From an uncultured beta proteobacterium (lineage in GTDB: Bacteria > Pseudomonadota > Gammaproteobacteria > Burkholderiales > SG8-41): a stretch of DNA of 64,000 nt. Both the position numbers and the translations under genes were made by a program. The notes beneath the pieces are model-generated. The model saw only the letters and a program-made list of their open reading frames with translations. It did no database searches and had not been told where the DNA came from. Position 1 is the first letter of the stretch, and the number at the start of each line of letters is the position of its first letter. This document shows, piece by piece, positions 52,994-64,000 of this stretch. The stretch spans positions 1 to 64,000 of the forward strand of contig CAIVHG010000007.1 in assembly GCA_903905655.1 (NCBI GenBank). Direction: 5' to 3'.

Positions 52994-53969
52994 GCGCGCA
53001 TCTGCCATGAGTAACGCAGGCGCGACGCAGGCGCTGCCCGAGGGGCTGCGCGGCGTGCTCAAGCGCGGCGAGCCGATGGCACCGCACACCAGCTGGCGCG
53101 CCGGAGGGGCCGCTGATTGTGCCTATGCCGCCGCCGACCGCGAAGATCTGCGCGCGTTTCTCGCTGCGCTGCCCGCAGCTGAACCGGTCTACATGGTAGG
53201 CCTTGGCAGCAATCTGTTGGTGCGCGACGGCGGCCTGCGCGGTACCGTGGTGTTCACGAACGGCGCGCTCAACAAGATGGAAATCGACGGTGATGCGATT
53301 TCGGCGGAGGCCGGCGTGCCCAGCCCCAAACTCGCGCGCTTTGCCGCCAATCATGAGTGTGCGGGCGCAGAATTCATGGCCGGCATCCCGGGCACGGTGG
53401 GGGGGGCGCTGGCGATGAATGCGGGCTGCTACGGCGCCGAGACCTGGGACATCGTTGAATCGGTAACGACCTTAAGCCGCGCCGGCGAGTTGCGGCAGCG
53501 CCGGCGCTCGGACTTTGAAACCGGCTACCGCAAAGTCGCTCTGAAAGGCGCCGCGATTCAGCGGCACGGGACACAGGAAGCGTGCTTCGTGCAGCCGGCG
53601 GCCAGCGAGTGCTTCGTCGCCGCGCGCTTTAAGCTCGCGCCCGGCGAGCGCCTGCGCTCGCGGGCACTCATCAAGCAGCTGTTGGAGAAACGCGGGGCGG
53701 CGCAACCGCTGGGGTCCGCCAACGCGGGCTCGGTGTTCCGCAATCCGCCCAATGATCACGCCGCGCGCCTCATCGAAGCCTGCGGCCTCAAGGGGCGCGC
53801 GCTTGGCGGCGCCGTCATCAGCGACAAGCACGCGAACTTCATCGTCAATCTGGGCGCTGCGCGCGCAGCGGATATCGAAGGCCTGATCACGCTTGCACAG
53901 GACGAGGTGAAGCGCAGATTCGGGATCATGCTGGAGCGCGAGGTGCGCATCGTGGGAGAGGCCGCATGA
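52986..53969 (+). CDS. murB: UDP-N-acetylenolpyruvoylglucosamine reductase MurB
   Basis: 327 residues from ATG 52986. FAD-binding [36 protein letters not shown], the catalytic Ser in [19 protein letters not shown] and [15 protein letters not shown] are intact. It reduces UDP-GlcNAc-enolpyruvate to UDP-MurNAc with NADPH. The YR motif reads [12 protein letters not shown]. The N-terminus carries about 25 extra Ala/Arg-rich residues before the usual start of homology. It overlaps murC by 8 bases and ddl by 4 (ATGA). Confidence 0.95.
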   Translation: MAKRASAMSNAGATQALPEGLRGVLKRGEPMAPHTSWRAGGAADCAYAAADREDLRAFLAALPAAEPVYMVGLGSNLLVRDGGLRGTVVFTNGALNKMEIDGDAISAEAGVPSPKLARFAANHECAGAEFMAGIPGTVGGALAMNAGCYGAETWDIVESVTTLSRAGELRQRRRSDFETGYRKVALKGAAIQRHGTQEACFVQPAASECFVAARFKLAPGERLRSRALIKQLLEKRGAAQPLGSANAGSVFRNPPNDHAARLIEACGLKGRALGGAVISDKHANFIVNLGAARAADIEGLITLAQDEVKRRFGIMLEREVRIVGEAA

Positions 53970-54865
53970 AGGTGGCCGTGCTCATGGGGGGCAGCAGCGC
54001 CGAGCGCGAGATCTCGCTCATGTCGGGCGCCAACGTGCTCGCCGCGCTGCGCCGCCTGGGAGTCGATGCGCAGGCCTTTGACCCTGCCGAGCGCTCGCTG
54101 TGGACGCTGCCGGCCGAGAATTTCGATCGCGCGTTCATCGCCCTGCACGGCCGCTGCGGCGAGGACGGAACGGTGCAGGGCGCGCTTGAACTGATGCGCA
54201 TACCCTACACCGGCAGCGGCGTAATGGCCTCCGCGCTCTGCATGGACAAGCAGCGCACCAAAATGATCTGGCGGGCGACGCGGGTGCCCACGCCGCGCGC
54301 GTGCATGCTCACTGCCAAGAGCAAGCCAATAAAGATCGCTGCGGCGCTCGGTCTTCCATTGATCGTGAAGCCCGCGCGCGAGGGCTCGTCGCTGGGGCTC
54401 ACCAAAGTGAGCGCAGCGGAGGATATAGGCTCTGCCTACGAGGCTGCCGCGAAATACGATCCGCTGGTGCTCGCCGAAGAGTTCGTGAGCGGGCGCGAGC
54501 TCACGGCGGCATTTCTGGGCAGCCGCGCGCTGCCGTTGGTCGAGATCGAGGCGCCGCAGGGCAATTACGATTATCAGCACAAGTATTTCAGCGACGACAC
54601 GCGCTACCGCTGCCCGAGCGGCCTGCCCGAGGCGCAGGAGCGCAAGCTGCGGGCGCTGGTCATGCGTGCAGCCGCGGCCCTCGGCTGCAGCGGTTGGGGC
54701 CGTGCGGACTTGATATTGCGTGCCGACGGCAAGCCGTTTTTGCTGGAGATGAACACCACGCCGGGCATGACCGAGCATTCGCTGGTGCCGATGGCGGCGC
54801 GTGCCGCCGGCATCGAATTCGACGAGCTGGTGCGCCGCATTCTGGAGCTCGCGCATGTGGGATAA
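53966..54865 (+). CDS. ddl: D-alanine--D-alanine ligase
   Basis: 299 residues, DdlB-type length, ATP-grasp fold. It begins [21 protein letters not shown], then [53 protein letters not shown] (ATP lysine and Ser loop), and metal-binding [20 protein letters not shown]. It makes the D-Ala-D-Ala dipeptide used by MurF. It overlaps murB by 4 bases and ftsQ by 11. Confidence 0.96.
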   Translation: MKVAVLMGGSSAEREISLMSGANVLAALRRLGVDAQAFDPAERSLWTLPAENFDRAFIALHGRCGEDGTVQGALELMRIPYTGSGVMASALCMDKQRTKMIWRATRVPTPRACMLTAKSKPIKIAAALGLPLIVKPAREGSSLGLTKVSAAEDIGSAYEAAAKYDPLVLAEEFVSGRELTAAFLGSRALPLVEIEAPQGNYDYQHKYFSDDTRYRCPSGLPEAQERKLRALVMRAAAALGCSGWGRADLILRADGKPFLLEMNTTPGMTEHSLVPMAARAAGIEFDELVRRILELAHVG

Positions 54866-55586
54866 GCCCGCCCTCCTCAACGCGATCGCGAGCGTCTGCA
54901 TCGCCTGCGCTGCGTTGCTTGCGCTGACGATGGCCGCGCATTACACCGCGCGCCTGCCGGCCTTTGAATTGCTCGGGGTGCGCGTCGAGGGCAGCATCGC
55001 GCACGTCACGCGCGAGCAAATCGAGGCGATCGTGAAGCACGAGTTGAGCGGGACCTTCTTCACCGTGAGCCTGACGCGCGTGCGCGCCGCTTTCGAGAAG
55101 CTGCCCTGGGTGCGCAGCGCGAGCGCGCGCCGCCAGTGGCCGAATCGGCTAGTGGTCACGCTAGAAGAACATGTGCCGCTGGCGCGCTGGGGCACGACAG
55201 GCCTGGTCGACGCTCAGGGCGCGGTATTCACGGCCGCCTACGACGGCACGCTGCCGCTGTTCGAGGGCCCCGAAGGCAGCGCCAAGGAACTGGTGATTCA
55301 GTACGGTTACTTTCAGCGCGCGCTGGCCGCGATCGGCCAGTCGCCCACTGAAGTGCGGGTGTCGGAACGGCGTGCGTGGCGCGTGCGGCTGGCGAGCGGC
55401 ACGGAGCTCCAGCTCGGTCGCGCCAACATCGAGCAGCGGCTGGACCGTTTCATCGCATTGTATGAGCGCACGCTAAAGCCTCTGCACCGCAGGATTGAAT
55501 ACGTGGACTTGCGCTATCCGAACGGATTTGCGGTGCGCATTCCGGAATTGAATTCCGTAGCGCGCGGACTGACGAAGAGGGGTTAA
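54855..55586 (+). CDS. ftsQ: Cell division protein FtsQ
   Basis: 243 residues from ATG 54855. A short cytoplasmic tail, one membrane helix ([19 protein letters not shown]), a POTRA domain ([20 protein letters not shown] through [20 protein letters not shown]), and a beta domain with the FDAP-like [10 protein letters not shown] and [12 protein letters not shown]. FtsQ recruits FtsB/FtsL in the division complex. The start sits inside the end of ddl. The stop TAA shares one base with the ftsA ATG. Confidence 0.94.
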   Translation: MWDKPALLNAIASVCIACAALLALTMAAHYTARLPAFELLGVRVEGSIAHVTREQIEAIVKHELSGTFFTVSLTRVRAAFEKLPWVRSASARRQWPNRLVVTLEEHVPLARWGTTGLVDAQGAVFTAAYDGTLPLFEGPEGSAKELVIQYGYFQRALAAIGQSPTEVRVSERRAWRVRLASGTELQLGRANIEQRLDRFIALYERTLKPLHRRIEYVDLRYPNGFAVRIPELNSVARGLTKRG

Positions 55587-56824
55587 TGAGCAAGGCTAAG
55601 GAAAATAAGAACGTGATCGTCGGCCTCGACATCGGCACCTCCAAGATCGCTGCGATCGTCGCCGAGCTCAAGCCCGCGGGGGGATTCGACGTGATCGCAG
55701 TCGGCTCCCATCCGTCCAAGGGCCTGAAAAAGGGCGTGGTCGTCAATATCGAGGCAACGGTGAGCGCGATCCAGCGCGCGCTCGAGGAAGCCGAACTGAT
55801 GGCCGACTGCAAGATCCGCGAGGTCTATACCGGGATCGCGGGCAGCCACATCAAGAGCCTCAATTCGCGCGGCATGGTTGCGATCAAGGACCGCGAAGTC
55901 ACGCAGCAGGACGTCGCGCGCGTGATCGAAACGGCGAAAGCAATTCCGATTCCCACCGACCAGCAGGTGCTGCACATCCTGAACCAGGAGTTCGTGGTCG
56001 ACGGGCAGGGCGACGTGCGCGAGCCGTTGGGCATGAGCGGCGTGCGTCTCGAAGTGAACGTCCATATCGTGACCGGCGCTGTGTCGGCGGCGCAAAACAT
56101 CATCAAGTGCGTGCGCCGCTGCGGGCTCGAAGTGCGCGACCTGATCCTGCAGCCGCTCGCATCCGCTCACGCGGTGCTATCCGAAGACGAGAAGGAACTC
56201 GGGGTGTGCCTGGTCGACATCGGGGGCGGTACCACCGATCTGGCGATCTTCACCCAGGGCGCGATCCGCCACACCGGGGTGATCCCGATCGCCGGCGACC
56301 AGATCACCAACGACATTGCGATGGCCTTGCGCACCCCGACCAAGGATGCGGAGGACATCAAGCAGCGCTACGGCTGCGCGCTGCGCCAGCTCGCCGACCC
56401 GCAGCAGATGGTGGAAGTGCCCGGCATTGGAGAGCGCGGGCCGCGCCAGCTGTCGCGCCAGACGCTGGCCGAAGTGATCGAGCCGCGCATCGAGGAGCTG
56501 TATACGCTGGTGCAGTCGGAGCTGCGCCGCTCTGGCTATGAGGACCTCCTGTCCTCGGGCATCGTCATCACCGGCGGCTCGAGTTCGATGCAGGGTATGG
56601 TCGAGCTGGGCGAAGAGATTTTCCACATGCCGGTGCGTATCGGCCAGCCGCAATACCGCGGCGGGCTCTCGGAAGTCGTGCGCAATCCGCGCTACGCCAC
56701 CGCCGTGGGCCTGCTGATACTCGGCATGCACGACCAGCACCAGCATCAGTACACGCACGCGAACATCGGTTCATTTCAGGGTTTACTCGAACGCATGAAG
56801 AGCTGGTTCAAAGGGAACTTTTGA
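55586..56824 (+). CDS. ftsA: Cell division protein FtsA
   Basis: 412 residues of the actin family. NVIVGLDIGTSKIAAIVAEL (phosphate 1), the 1C domain with GIAGSHIKSLNSRGMVAI, VCLVDIGGGTTDLAIFTQG (phosphate 2) and VITGGSSSMQGMVELGEEIF (adenosine motif). The C-terminal amphipathic helix GSFQGLLERMKSWFKGNF anchors it to the membrane. It tethers FtsZ and regulates FtsW/FtsI. ftsZ follows after 86 bp, spanned by an open frame. Confidence 0.97.
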   Translation: MSKAKENKNVIVGLDIGTSKIAAIVAELKPAGGFDVIAVGSHPSKGLKKGVVVNIEATVSAIQRALEEAELMADCKIREVYTGIAGSHIKSLNSRGMVAIKDREVTQQDVARVIETAKAIPIPTDQQVLHILNQEFVVDGQGDVREPLGMSGVRLEVNVHIVTGAVSAAQNIIKCVRRCGLEVRDLILQPLASAHAVLSEDEKELGVCLVDIGGGTTDLAIFTQGAIRHTGVIPIAGDQITNDIAMALRTPTKDAEDIKQRYGCALRQLADPQQMVEVPGIGERGPRQLSRQTLAEVIEPRIEELYTLVQSELRRSGYEDLLSSGIVITGGSSSMQGMVELGEEIFHMPVRIGQPQYRGGLSEVVRNPRYATAVGLLILGMHDQHQHQYTHANIGSFQGLLERMKSWFKGNF

Positions 56825-56910
56825 TCGCGTCGCGGCGATCGCGCAGGGCGCAGGATACGAGTTTGCAATCACAGACGTCTTATATTTTTGTTTGGTCAGA
56901 GGAGGCTTAA
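56821..56910 (+). other. Open frame bridging ftsA and ftsZ (29 codons)
   Basis: TTG 56821 overlaps the ftsA stop as TTGA. The frame stays open for 29 codons and ends at TAA 56908-56910, directly abutting the ftsZ ATG. TTG is a weak start and ftsZ has a very strong own site (AGAGGAGG), so this is the least convincing of the bridges. Confidence 0.2.
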
Positions 56911-58074
56911 ATGTTCGAAATGGTCGAAGTTCCGTCGCAGGAAGCGGTAATCAAGGTAATCGGAGTGGGCGGCTGCGGTGGCAACGCCGTGAATCACATG
57001 ATCGCCAACGGCGTAAAAGGCGTTGAGTTCATCTGCGCCAATACGGACATACAGGCCCTGAAACGCACTGACGCGCGCGTTCAGCTGCAGCTCGGCACCG
57101 GCATCACCAAGGGTCTGGGCGCCGGCGCAAATCCCGAGATCGGGCGCCAGGCAGCGATGGAGGACCGCGAACGCATCGCCGAACTCTTGGCGGGCACCGA
57201 CATGCTGTTCGTGGCCGCCGGCATGGGGGGCGGCACCGGGACTGGCGCCGCGCCAGTGGTGGCGGAAATTGCGCGCGAGCTCGGCATCCTGACGGTGGCG
57301 GTCGTGACGCGTCCCTTTGCATTCGAAGGCAAGCGCCAGAAGGTCGCTCAGGACGGACTCGATGCATTGTCGCAGCACGTCAACTCGCTGATCGTGGTCC
57401 CCAACGACAAGCTGATGCAGGTGTTGGGCAACAGCGTGACGCTCGACGAGGCGTTTCGCGCCGCCAACGAAGTGCTGCACGGAGCGGTCGCGGGTATCGC
57501 CGAGATCATCAGCTGCCCCGGCATGATCAACGTCGATTTCGCCGATGTGCGCACCGTGATGTCGGAAATGGGCGTCGCCATGATGGGGTCGGCCAAGGCG
57601 GTGGGCACCGATCGCGCACGCATGGCGGCCGAGCAGGCAGTCGCCTGTCCGCTGCTCGAAGATATCGATATGGCGGATGCGCGCGGCGTGCTGATCAACA
57701 TCTCCGCCAGCAAGGCGAGCCTGCAATTGCAGGAAGTGTACGACGTCATGGAGGTGATCAAGGCATATGCCGCCGAAACCGCATCGCCCATCATCGGCAC
57801 GGTCTACGACGACGCGCTGGCTGACGAGTTGCGCGTGACCGTGGTCGCCACCGGGCTCGGCAAGGGAGCACAGCAAGCGCAGCCCAAGCCGATGATGGTG
57901 GTGGCGCAGGCGACCGGCACCAATGGCCCTGTGGGAGCCACTCAGATCAACTACGAGGAGATGGAAGCTCCGGCGGTGATCAGGCGCAACCGCAGTCAGA
58001 CGGTGCAGGCGCTGCGGGAATCGGGCGTTGAAATGCTGGATATTCCGGCGTTTTTGCGCAAACAGGCGGACTGA
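56911..58074 (+). CDS. ftsZ: Cell division GTPase FtsZ
   Basis: 387 residues. The tubulin signature GGGTGTGAAPV (about 107-117), nucleotide loops GVGGCGGNAVNHM and NTDIQALK, T7 loop NVDFADVRTVM, and the conserved C-terminal peptide MLDIPAFLRKQAD, which binds FtsA and other partners. It polymerises into the Z ring. A strong ribosome binding site, AGAGGAGG, precedes the ATG, suiting its high expression. A GC hairpin follows the stop. Confidence 0.98.
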   Translation: MFEMVEVPSQEAVIKVIGVGGCGGNAVNHMIANGVKGVEFICANTDIQALKRTDARVQLQLGTGITKGLGAGANPEIGRQAAMEDRERIAELLAGTDMLFVAAGMGGGTGTGAAPVVAEIARELGILTVAVVTRPFAFEGKRQKVAQDGLDALSQHVNSLIVVPNDKLMQVLGNSVTLDEAFRAANEVLHGAVAGIAEIISCPGMINVDFADVRTVMSEMGVAMMGSAKAVGTDRARMAAEQAVACPLLEDIDMADARGVLINISASKASLQLQEVYDVMEVIKAYAAETASPIIGTVYDDALADELRVTVVATGLGKGAQQAQPKPMMVVAQATGTNGPVGATQINYEEMEAPAVIRRNRSQTVQALRESGVEMLDIPAFLRKQAD

Positions 58075-58084
58075 TTCGGGGAGC

Positions 58085-58100
58085 GCGGGCTGGCGCCCGC
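58085..58100 (+). terminator. Hairpin after ftsZ
   Basis: GCGGGC/GCCCGC with a 4-nt loop, 10 bases after the ftsZ stop. It has no T-tract; it could attenuate read-through into lpxC. A TAAAAT box at 58136-58141 may be the -10 of a separate lpxC promoter, without a clear -35. Confidence 0.3.
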
Positions 58101-58171
58101 AATCCAGGCCCTGCCGCGGGCCGGGAGCGCCGTGGTAAAATGCGCGTCCACGGCACAGGGCATTGAACGAC

Positions 58172-59086
58172 GTGATCAGACAGCGCACGTTAAAGAGCAT
58201 CGTCCGCGCGACGGGCGTAGGTCTGCACACCGGCCAGAAAGTGGCGTTGACGCTGCGCCCGGCGGCGCCCAATACCGGCATCGTGTTTTGCCGCGTCGAT
58301 CTTCCGCAACCGGTTTCGATCAAGGTCGGCCCCTATAGCATCAGTGATACACGCCTGTCTTCGTGCCTGGAGCAGGACGGCGTGCGCATTGCGACCATCG
58401 AGCATCTGATGTCTGCGCTGGCCGGTCTGGGCATCGACAATCTGTACGTCGACGTCTCTGCGGCGGAAATCCCGATCATGGACGGCAGCGCCGGGACCTT
58501 TGTATTTCTCCTGCAATCTGCCGGCGTTGAGGAACAGGCGGCGGCGAAGAAATTCATACGCATCTTGAAGCGCGTGGAGGTCGCACACGGCGACAAGCGC
58601 GCGCGCTTCGAGCCGCACAACGGATTCAAAATTGAGTTCAGCATCGATTTCAATCATCCGGTGTTCGCGAACTCTGCAAAGAAAGTGACGGTGGATTTCG
58701 CCGAGACTTCGTACGTCAAGGAAGTGAGCCGTGCGCGCACCTTCGGTTTCATGCAGGAGGTTGAATGGATGCGCTCGCAGGGCCTGGCGCTCGGCGGCTC
58801 GCTCGACAACGCCATCGTGCTCGACGAGTACCGCGTGCTCAACAGCGACGGGCTCCGGTATCACGACGAATTCGTAAAGCATAAAGTGCTCGACGCTATC
58901 GGCGACCTGTATCAGCTCGGGCATCCGGTGATCGGTGCATTCATCGCGCATAAATCGGGACACGAGCTCAACAATGCGCTGCTGCGCAACCTGCTCGAGC
59001 ACCAGGAGGCATGGGAATACGTGAGCTTCGAGCGCGCCGAAGACGCCCCGGCCTTTGTCGCGTCCACCCAGCCGGCAGCCGCCTGA
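58172..59086 (+). CDS. lpxC: UDP-3-O-acyl-N-acetylglucosamine deacetylase
   Basis: 304 residues, one fewer than E. coli LpxC. Motifs: [18 protein letters not shown], the zinc His in [31 protein letters not shown]-like [31 protein letters not shown] (zinc Asp region) and [12 protein letters not shown] (catalytic His). It performs the committed step of lipid A synthesis. GTG 58172 gives MIRQRTLK, matching homologues, and is preferred over TTG 58163. It follows ftsZ as in many proteobacteria. Confidence 0.96.
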   Translation: MIRQRTLKSIVRATGVGLHTGQKVALTLRPAAPNTGIVFCRVDLPQPVSIKVGPYSISDTRLSSCLEQDGVRIATIEHLMSALAGLGIDNLYVDVSAAEIPIMDGSAGTFVFLLQSAGVEEQAAAKKFIRILKRVEVAHGDKRARFEPHNGFKIEFSIDFNHPVFANSAKKVTVDFAETSYVKEVSRARTFGFMQEVEWMRSQGLALGGSLDNAIVLDEYRVLNSDGLRYHDEFVKHKVLDAIGDLYQLGHPVIGAFIAHKSGHELNNALLRNLLEHQEAWEYVSFERAEDAPAFVASTQPAAA

Positions 59087-59147
59087 ATTGGGTGCGCTGC
59101 AGCGCCGTCGTCTGATCGTCGAATTTACCGCTTAGAAAGCCCAGTCC

Positions 59148-59333
59148 ATGTTCGTACTGCGCTTGGTCGGATTACTGCTGCTGATTGCGTTCGGCGCGTC
59201 GTTCGTCGTCTATCTGTTCACCCGCGACCGGCGCTACCTGAAGTTTGCCGGGCAGTTGGTCAAATACGCGATCGTGATGGCTATTATCGCGCTCGTGTTC
59301 ATGCTGTTCGAGCGTCTGGTGATGGTCATATGA
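59148..59333 (+). CDS. Small two-helix membrane protein
   Basis: 61 residues with two hydrophobic helices: MFVLRLVGLLLLIAFGASFV and a second starting near KYAIVMAIIALVFMLF, separated by a basic turn TRDRRYLKFAG. It is probably an inner membrane protein. A gene like this often follows lpxC in betaproteobacteria, as far as I recall. The function is unknown. It starts 61 bp after lpxC on the same strand. Confidence 0.7.
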   Translation: MFVLRLVGLLLLIAFGASFVVYLFTRDRRYLKFAGQLVKYAIVMAIIALVFMLFERLVMVI

Positions 59334-59465
59334 TTTTCTAAGAGTAGTACGTGGCACGCCGCGTACTATCGGCACGTCATTTCCGGCGACGTGCAAGTGA
59401 ATCTTTCAGGCGCCCGCCCGCGACCTCTACCGATGCCGCATTGAACTGCCGGCATCGTGCGCGCG

Positions 59466-59909
59466 CTATTTGCTTTTTTCGCGCTGATGCGCGGCCAAAC
59501 TGCTCAGCGCTTGCTTCAGCGGTGCATCTTCGAGTCCGGCTGCGAAGTTTTCTAATTTTTCAATGCTTTCAATACTTAATTTTCTTAAGTTCGAGTTGGA
59601 CGTTACGCGATGAGCGCTTTCGCTTACTTGCACTTCATAATGGATTGAAGTAACCTCAAACCCGCTTTTCTGGTAAGCAGCTAATAACCTCGGGGTGAGC
59701 TGCTTTAGCTTCGCGGCAATCGCCCCATTTTCAGCAGCAAGAAACAGGGTGCCTTCACGCAGCAGTTTGACGTGGCATGCGTGCGCTAAAGATGCAGGTG
59801 CAACCTGCGTGTACACCTGTTGCAGTTGCAGAATGCCGCGTGCCGCGCGCGCGAGCGCGCGCAAACTGTCGGACGAATCCAGGAAATAACCGATGTTGTG
59901 TGCAGCCAT
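59466..59909 (-). CDS. DUF721 protein, probable helicase loader DciA
   Basis: 147 residues. The N-terminal half matches the KH-like DUF721 domain: LQQVYTQVAPASLAHACHVKLLREGTL, LFLAAENGAIAAKLKQL and LLAAYQKSGFEVTSIHYEVQ. The C-terminal third is a Ser/Asn/Leu-rich, probably disordered helix-forming tail. DciA loads or recruits the replicative helicase DnaB in bacteria lacking DnaC. It is transcribed against its neighbours and diverges from the M23 peptidase gene with only 21 bp between start codons, so the promoters must overlap the opposing genes. Confidence 0.8.
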   Translation of the reverse strand: MAAHNIGYFLDSSDSLRALARAARGILQLQQVYTQVAPASLAHACHVKLLREGTLFLAAENGAIAAKLKQLTPRLLAAYQKSGFEVTSIHYEVQVSESAHRVTSNSNLRKLSIESIEKLENFAAGLEDAPLKQALSSLAAHQREKSK

Positions 59910-59930
59910 GGATGAGATTGTGAACCAGCC

Positions 59931-60848
59931 ATGAACATAATTCTAGTTTCCGGAAAATTGAGCAAGGCGCGCACCCTCACGCTCACGGTTCCGCATTTCC
60001 TGTTTGCCGCAGTGTTAACGTTTGGAATCGTTGTGGTCAGCGCTGTGGCGCTGCAGTACCTGACGTTGCGCTATGCGTCCGCGTTCAACATTCCGCTGCT
60101 GAATAGCCTGATTACGAGCGTTCAGCGCGACCAGAATGAAAAGACGCAAAGTTACATGCACGACAATCTGAACGCGCTGGCGATCAAGCTCGGGCAGATG
60201 CAGGCGCAGTTGTTGCGCCTCAATACCCTGGGCGAGCGGCTCGCCAAGGGCGCCGGTTTCAAGCCTCAGGATTTCATGTTCGATCAGCCGCCGGGGCAGG
60301 GGGGCGCGCAATCAACGCTGCCGACCTACGACCTGTCGCTCGGCGAGCTGGGCCATCAGGTGGACCTGCTGACCAAGCAGGTGAACGCACGCACCGAGCA
60401 GCTCGGTATCCTCGACACACTGATGATCGCCGATAACGCCAAGAAAAAGCTGCGGCCCTCGCTGTTGCCCGTCAATGGCGGCTGGTATTCATCGAATTTT
60501 GGCTGGCGCATCGATCCATTCAGCGGCAGCCGCGCTTTTCACGAAGGCATGGATTTCATGGCGCAGGTCGGCACTGCCGCGCACACGGCTGCCGGCGGCG
60601 TGGTGATCTTTTCAGATTGGCACCCTCAGTATGGTAATATGATAGAGGTTGATCACGGCAATGGACTCGTCACGCGTTACGCGCACCTGTTGAGCCGGCA
60701 GGTAAAGGTGGGCGACGTGGTGATGAGCGGCGAAAAAATCGGCCAAGTAGGAAATACCGGGCGTTCGACCGGAGCGCACCTGCACTTCGAGGTGCGCCAG
60801 AATGGCGCCCCTCTGAACCCAGAGCATTTTCTCCATTTGCCTGGCTGA
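59931..60848 (+). CDS. M23 family (LytM-type) peptidase
   Basis: 305 residues. One N-terminal membrane anchor (VPHFLFAAVLTFGIVVVSAV), a coiled coil (about 60-105 and 140-165), and a C-terminal LytM domain with metal ligands in SRAFHEGMDF (H and D) and HLHFEV, plus YGNMIEVDHGNGLVTRYAHL. All zinc residues are intact, so it is likely an active periplasmic glycyl or DD-endopeptidase rather than an EnvC-like activator. A strong terminator separates it from secA. Confidence 0.9.
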   Translation: MNIILVSGKLSKARTLTLTVPHFLFAAVLTFGIVVVSAVALQYLTLRYASAFNIPLLNSLITSVQRDQNEKTQSYMHDNLNALAIKLGQMQAQLLRLNTLGERLAKGAGFKPQDFMFDQPPGQGGAQSTLPTYDLSLGELGHQVDLLTKQVNARTEQLGILDTLMIADNAKKKLRPSLLPVNGGWYSSNFGWRIDPFSGSRAFHEGMDFMAQVGTAAHTAAGGVVIFSDWHPQYGNMIEVDHGNGLVTRYAHLLSRQVKVGDVVMSGEKIGQVGNTGRSTGAHLHFEVRQNGAPLNPEHFLHLPG

Positions 60849-60874
60849 AGTGCCTGCATCGGGCAGCAAGGGGG

Positions 60875-60900
60875 GGGTGGGGGTTTCCCCACCCTTTTTT
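60875..60900 (+). terminator. Rho-independent terminator before secA
   Basis: GGGTGGGG/CCCCACCC, perfect 8-bp stem with a GTTT loop followed by six T residues, 26 bp after the M23 peptidase stop. Confidence 0.93.
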
Positions 60901-60913
60901 ATTTGAGGAATCA

Positions 60914-60923
60914 CGCTTAAGCG
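60914..60923 (+). repeat. Palindrome between the secA ribosome binding site and start
   Basis: CGCTTAAGCG, a 10-bp perfect palindrome. GAGGAA lies 17-18 bases before the secA ATG, too far unless this element shortens the distance. No regulator is evident. Confidence 0.3.
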
Positions 60924-60927
60924 CTTC

Positions 60928-63660
<2,733 letters not shown>

Positions 63661-63730
63661 CTTGCACGTCGACATGCATACCGCGCTTCCGGCCGCGCAA
63701 AATTCCAGAGCTCCCGCCTGAGACTACGCC

Positions 63731-64000
63731 ATGCCCGTCAACCTCACTGCTCCAGATGCACGCCGCCTGTTGCCCGTGGCCGGAATCCGGCTCGGCATTG
63801 CACAGGCGGGTATCCGCAAGGCCGGGCGCAAGGATCTGCTGGTGATCGAGCTCGCTCCAGGCACGCAGGTCGCCGGCGTCTTCACGCAAAACCGCTTTTG
63901 CGCGGCGCCGGTAATCGTGGCGCGCGAGCATCTGGCGCGTGCCGGCGCGGGCGCTCCGCTGCGCGCGCTGCTGGTGAATACCGGCTGCGCCAACGCCGGC
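63731..64000 (+). CDS. argJ: Glutamate N-acetyltransferase / ornithine acetyltransferase (partial)
   Basis: The first 90 codons are visible and the frame continues past the right edge. It begins [20 protein letters not shown], then [27 protein letters not shown] and [11 protein letters not shown], the oxyanion-hole region of the ArgJ family. ArgJ recycles the acetyl group from N-acetylornithine to glutamate in arginine synthesis. The autocatalytic cleavage Thr lies beyond the window. The secA-argJ order is common in betaproteobacteria. Confidence 0.95.
   Translation, partial: MPVNLTAPDARRLLPVAGIRLGIAQAGIRKAGRKDLLVIELAPGTQVAGVFTQNRFCAAPVIVAREHLARAGAGAPLRALLVNTGCANAG

Overview
The window is a continuous stretch of a GC-rich proteobacterial chromosome, most likely from a betaproteobacterium (Burkholderiales or Nitrosomonadales type). 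The evidence is gene content and order: a complete mraZ-to-ftsZ division/cell-wall (dcw) cluster followed by lpxC, a DUF721 gene, an M23 peptidase, secA and argJ; the birA-coaX-SPOR-rfaE2 block; the rsmI/yraN/diaA/dolP block; a type-A RNase P RNA; and a very long fused UvrA. This assignment is an inference from order and protein similarity recalled from memory. No database search was possible. No prophage, insertion sequence, CRISPR array, tRNA or rRNA gene was seen.

Layout. 1-1639 (minus): the start of trpE and complete rpe. 1772-7707 (plus): apaG, a YheS-like ABC-F ATPase, a COG2509-type FAD protein, an RluF-like pseudouridine synthase and an AI-2E-family membrane protein. 7764-13743: a mixed-strand metabolic region with a sirtuin, a flavodoxin-like protein, an O-acetylhomoserine sulfhydrylase, a small GIY-YIG-like protein, a Spy/CpxP-like periplasmic protein, EttA and a small unknown protein. 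13880-19795: a 1971-residue UvrA containing two complete UvrA units in one chain. 20038-26810: a HicB-like orphan, a cobalamin-dependent ribonucleotide reductase, a glycine-zipper protein, a glutathione S-transferase and a membrane-bound diguanylate cyclase. 26993-35237: glnS, a small membrane protein, birA, coaX, a SPOR protein, rfaE2 and a GGDEF-EAL protein. 35359-38985: dolP-like, diaA/gmhA-like and yraN (minus), divergent from rsmI and pyrC (plus). 39306-39700: rnpB. 40027-58074: mraZ-rsmH-ftsL-ftsI-murE-murF-mraY-murD-ftsW-murG-murC-murB-ddl-ftsQ-ftsA-ftsZ. 58172-64000: lpxC, a small membrane protein, dciA-like (minus), an M23 peptidase, secA and the start of argJ.

How the genes work together. 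The dcw cluster builds peptidoglycan precursors (MurE, MurF, MraY, MurD, MurG, MurC, MurB, Ddl) and the septal machine (FtsL, FtsI, FtsW, FtsQ, FtsA, FtsZ). It starts from a clear sigma70-type promoter that carries three MraZ repeats at 10-bp period. lpxC, rfaE2 and the GmhA/DiaA-like protein belong to lipopolysaccharide synthesis. DolP, the SPOR protein and the M23 peptidase belong to envelope maintenance.

The observation I rate highest is in the dcw cluster. Ten of the fifteen gene junctions overlap directly. All five that do not are spanned by an open frame beginning at or beside the upstream stop and ending at or beside the downstream start, so no ribosome-free gap exists from mraZ to ftsZ. 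Other items for a second look are the covalently doubled UvrA, a tandem duplication in the C-terminal part of the ribonucleotide reductase, a short upstream ORF plus inverted repeat at the YheS-like start, two interlocked palindromes upstream of the glycine-zipper gene, and a sirtuin with one zinc cysteine replaced by arginine.
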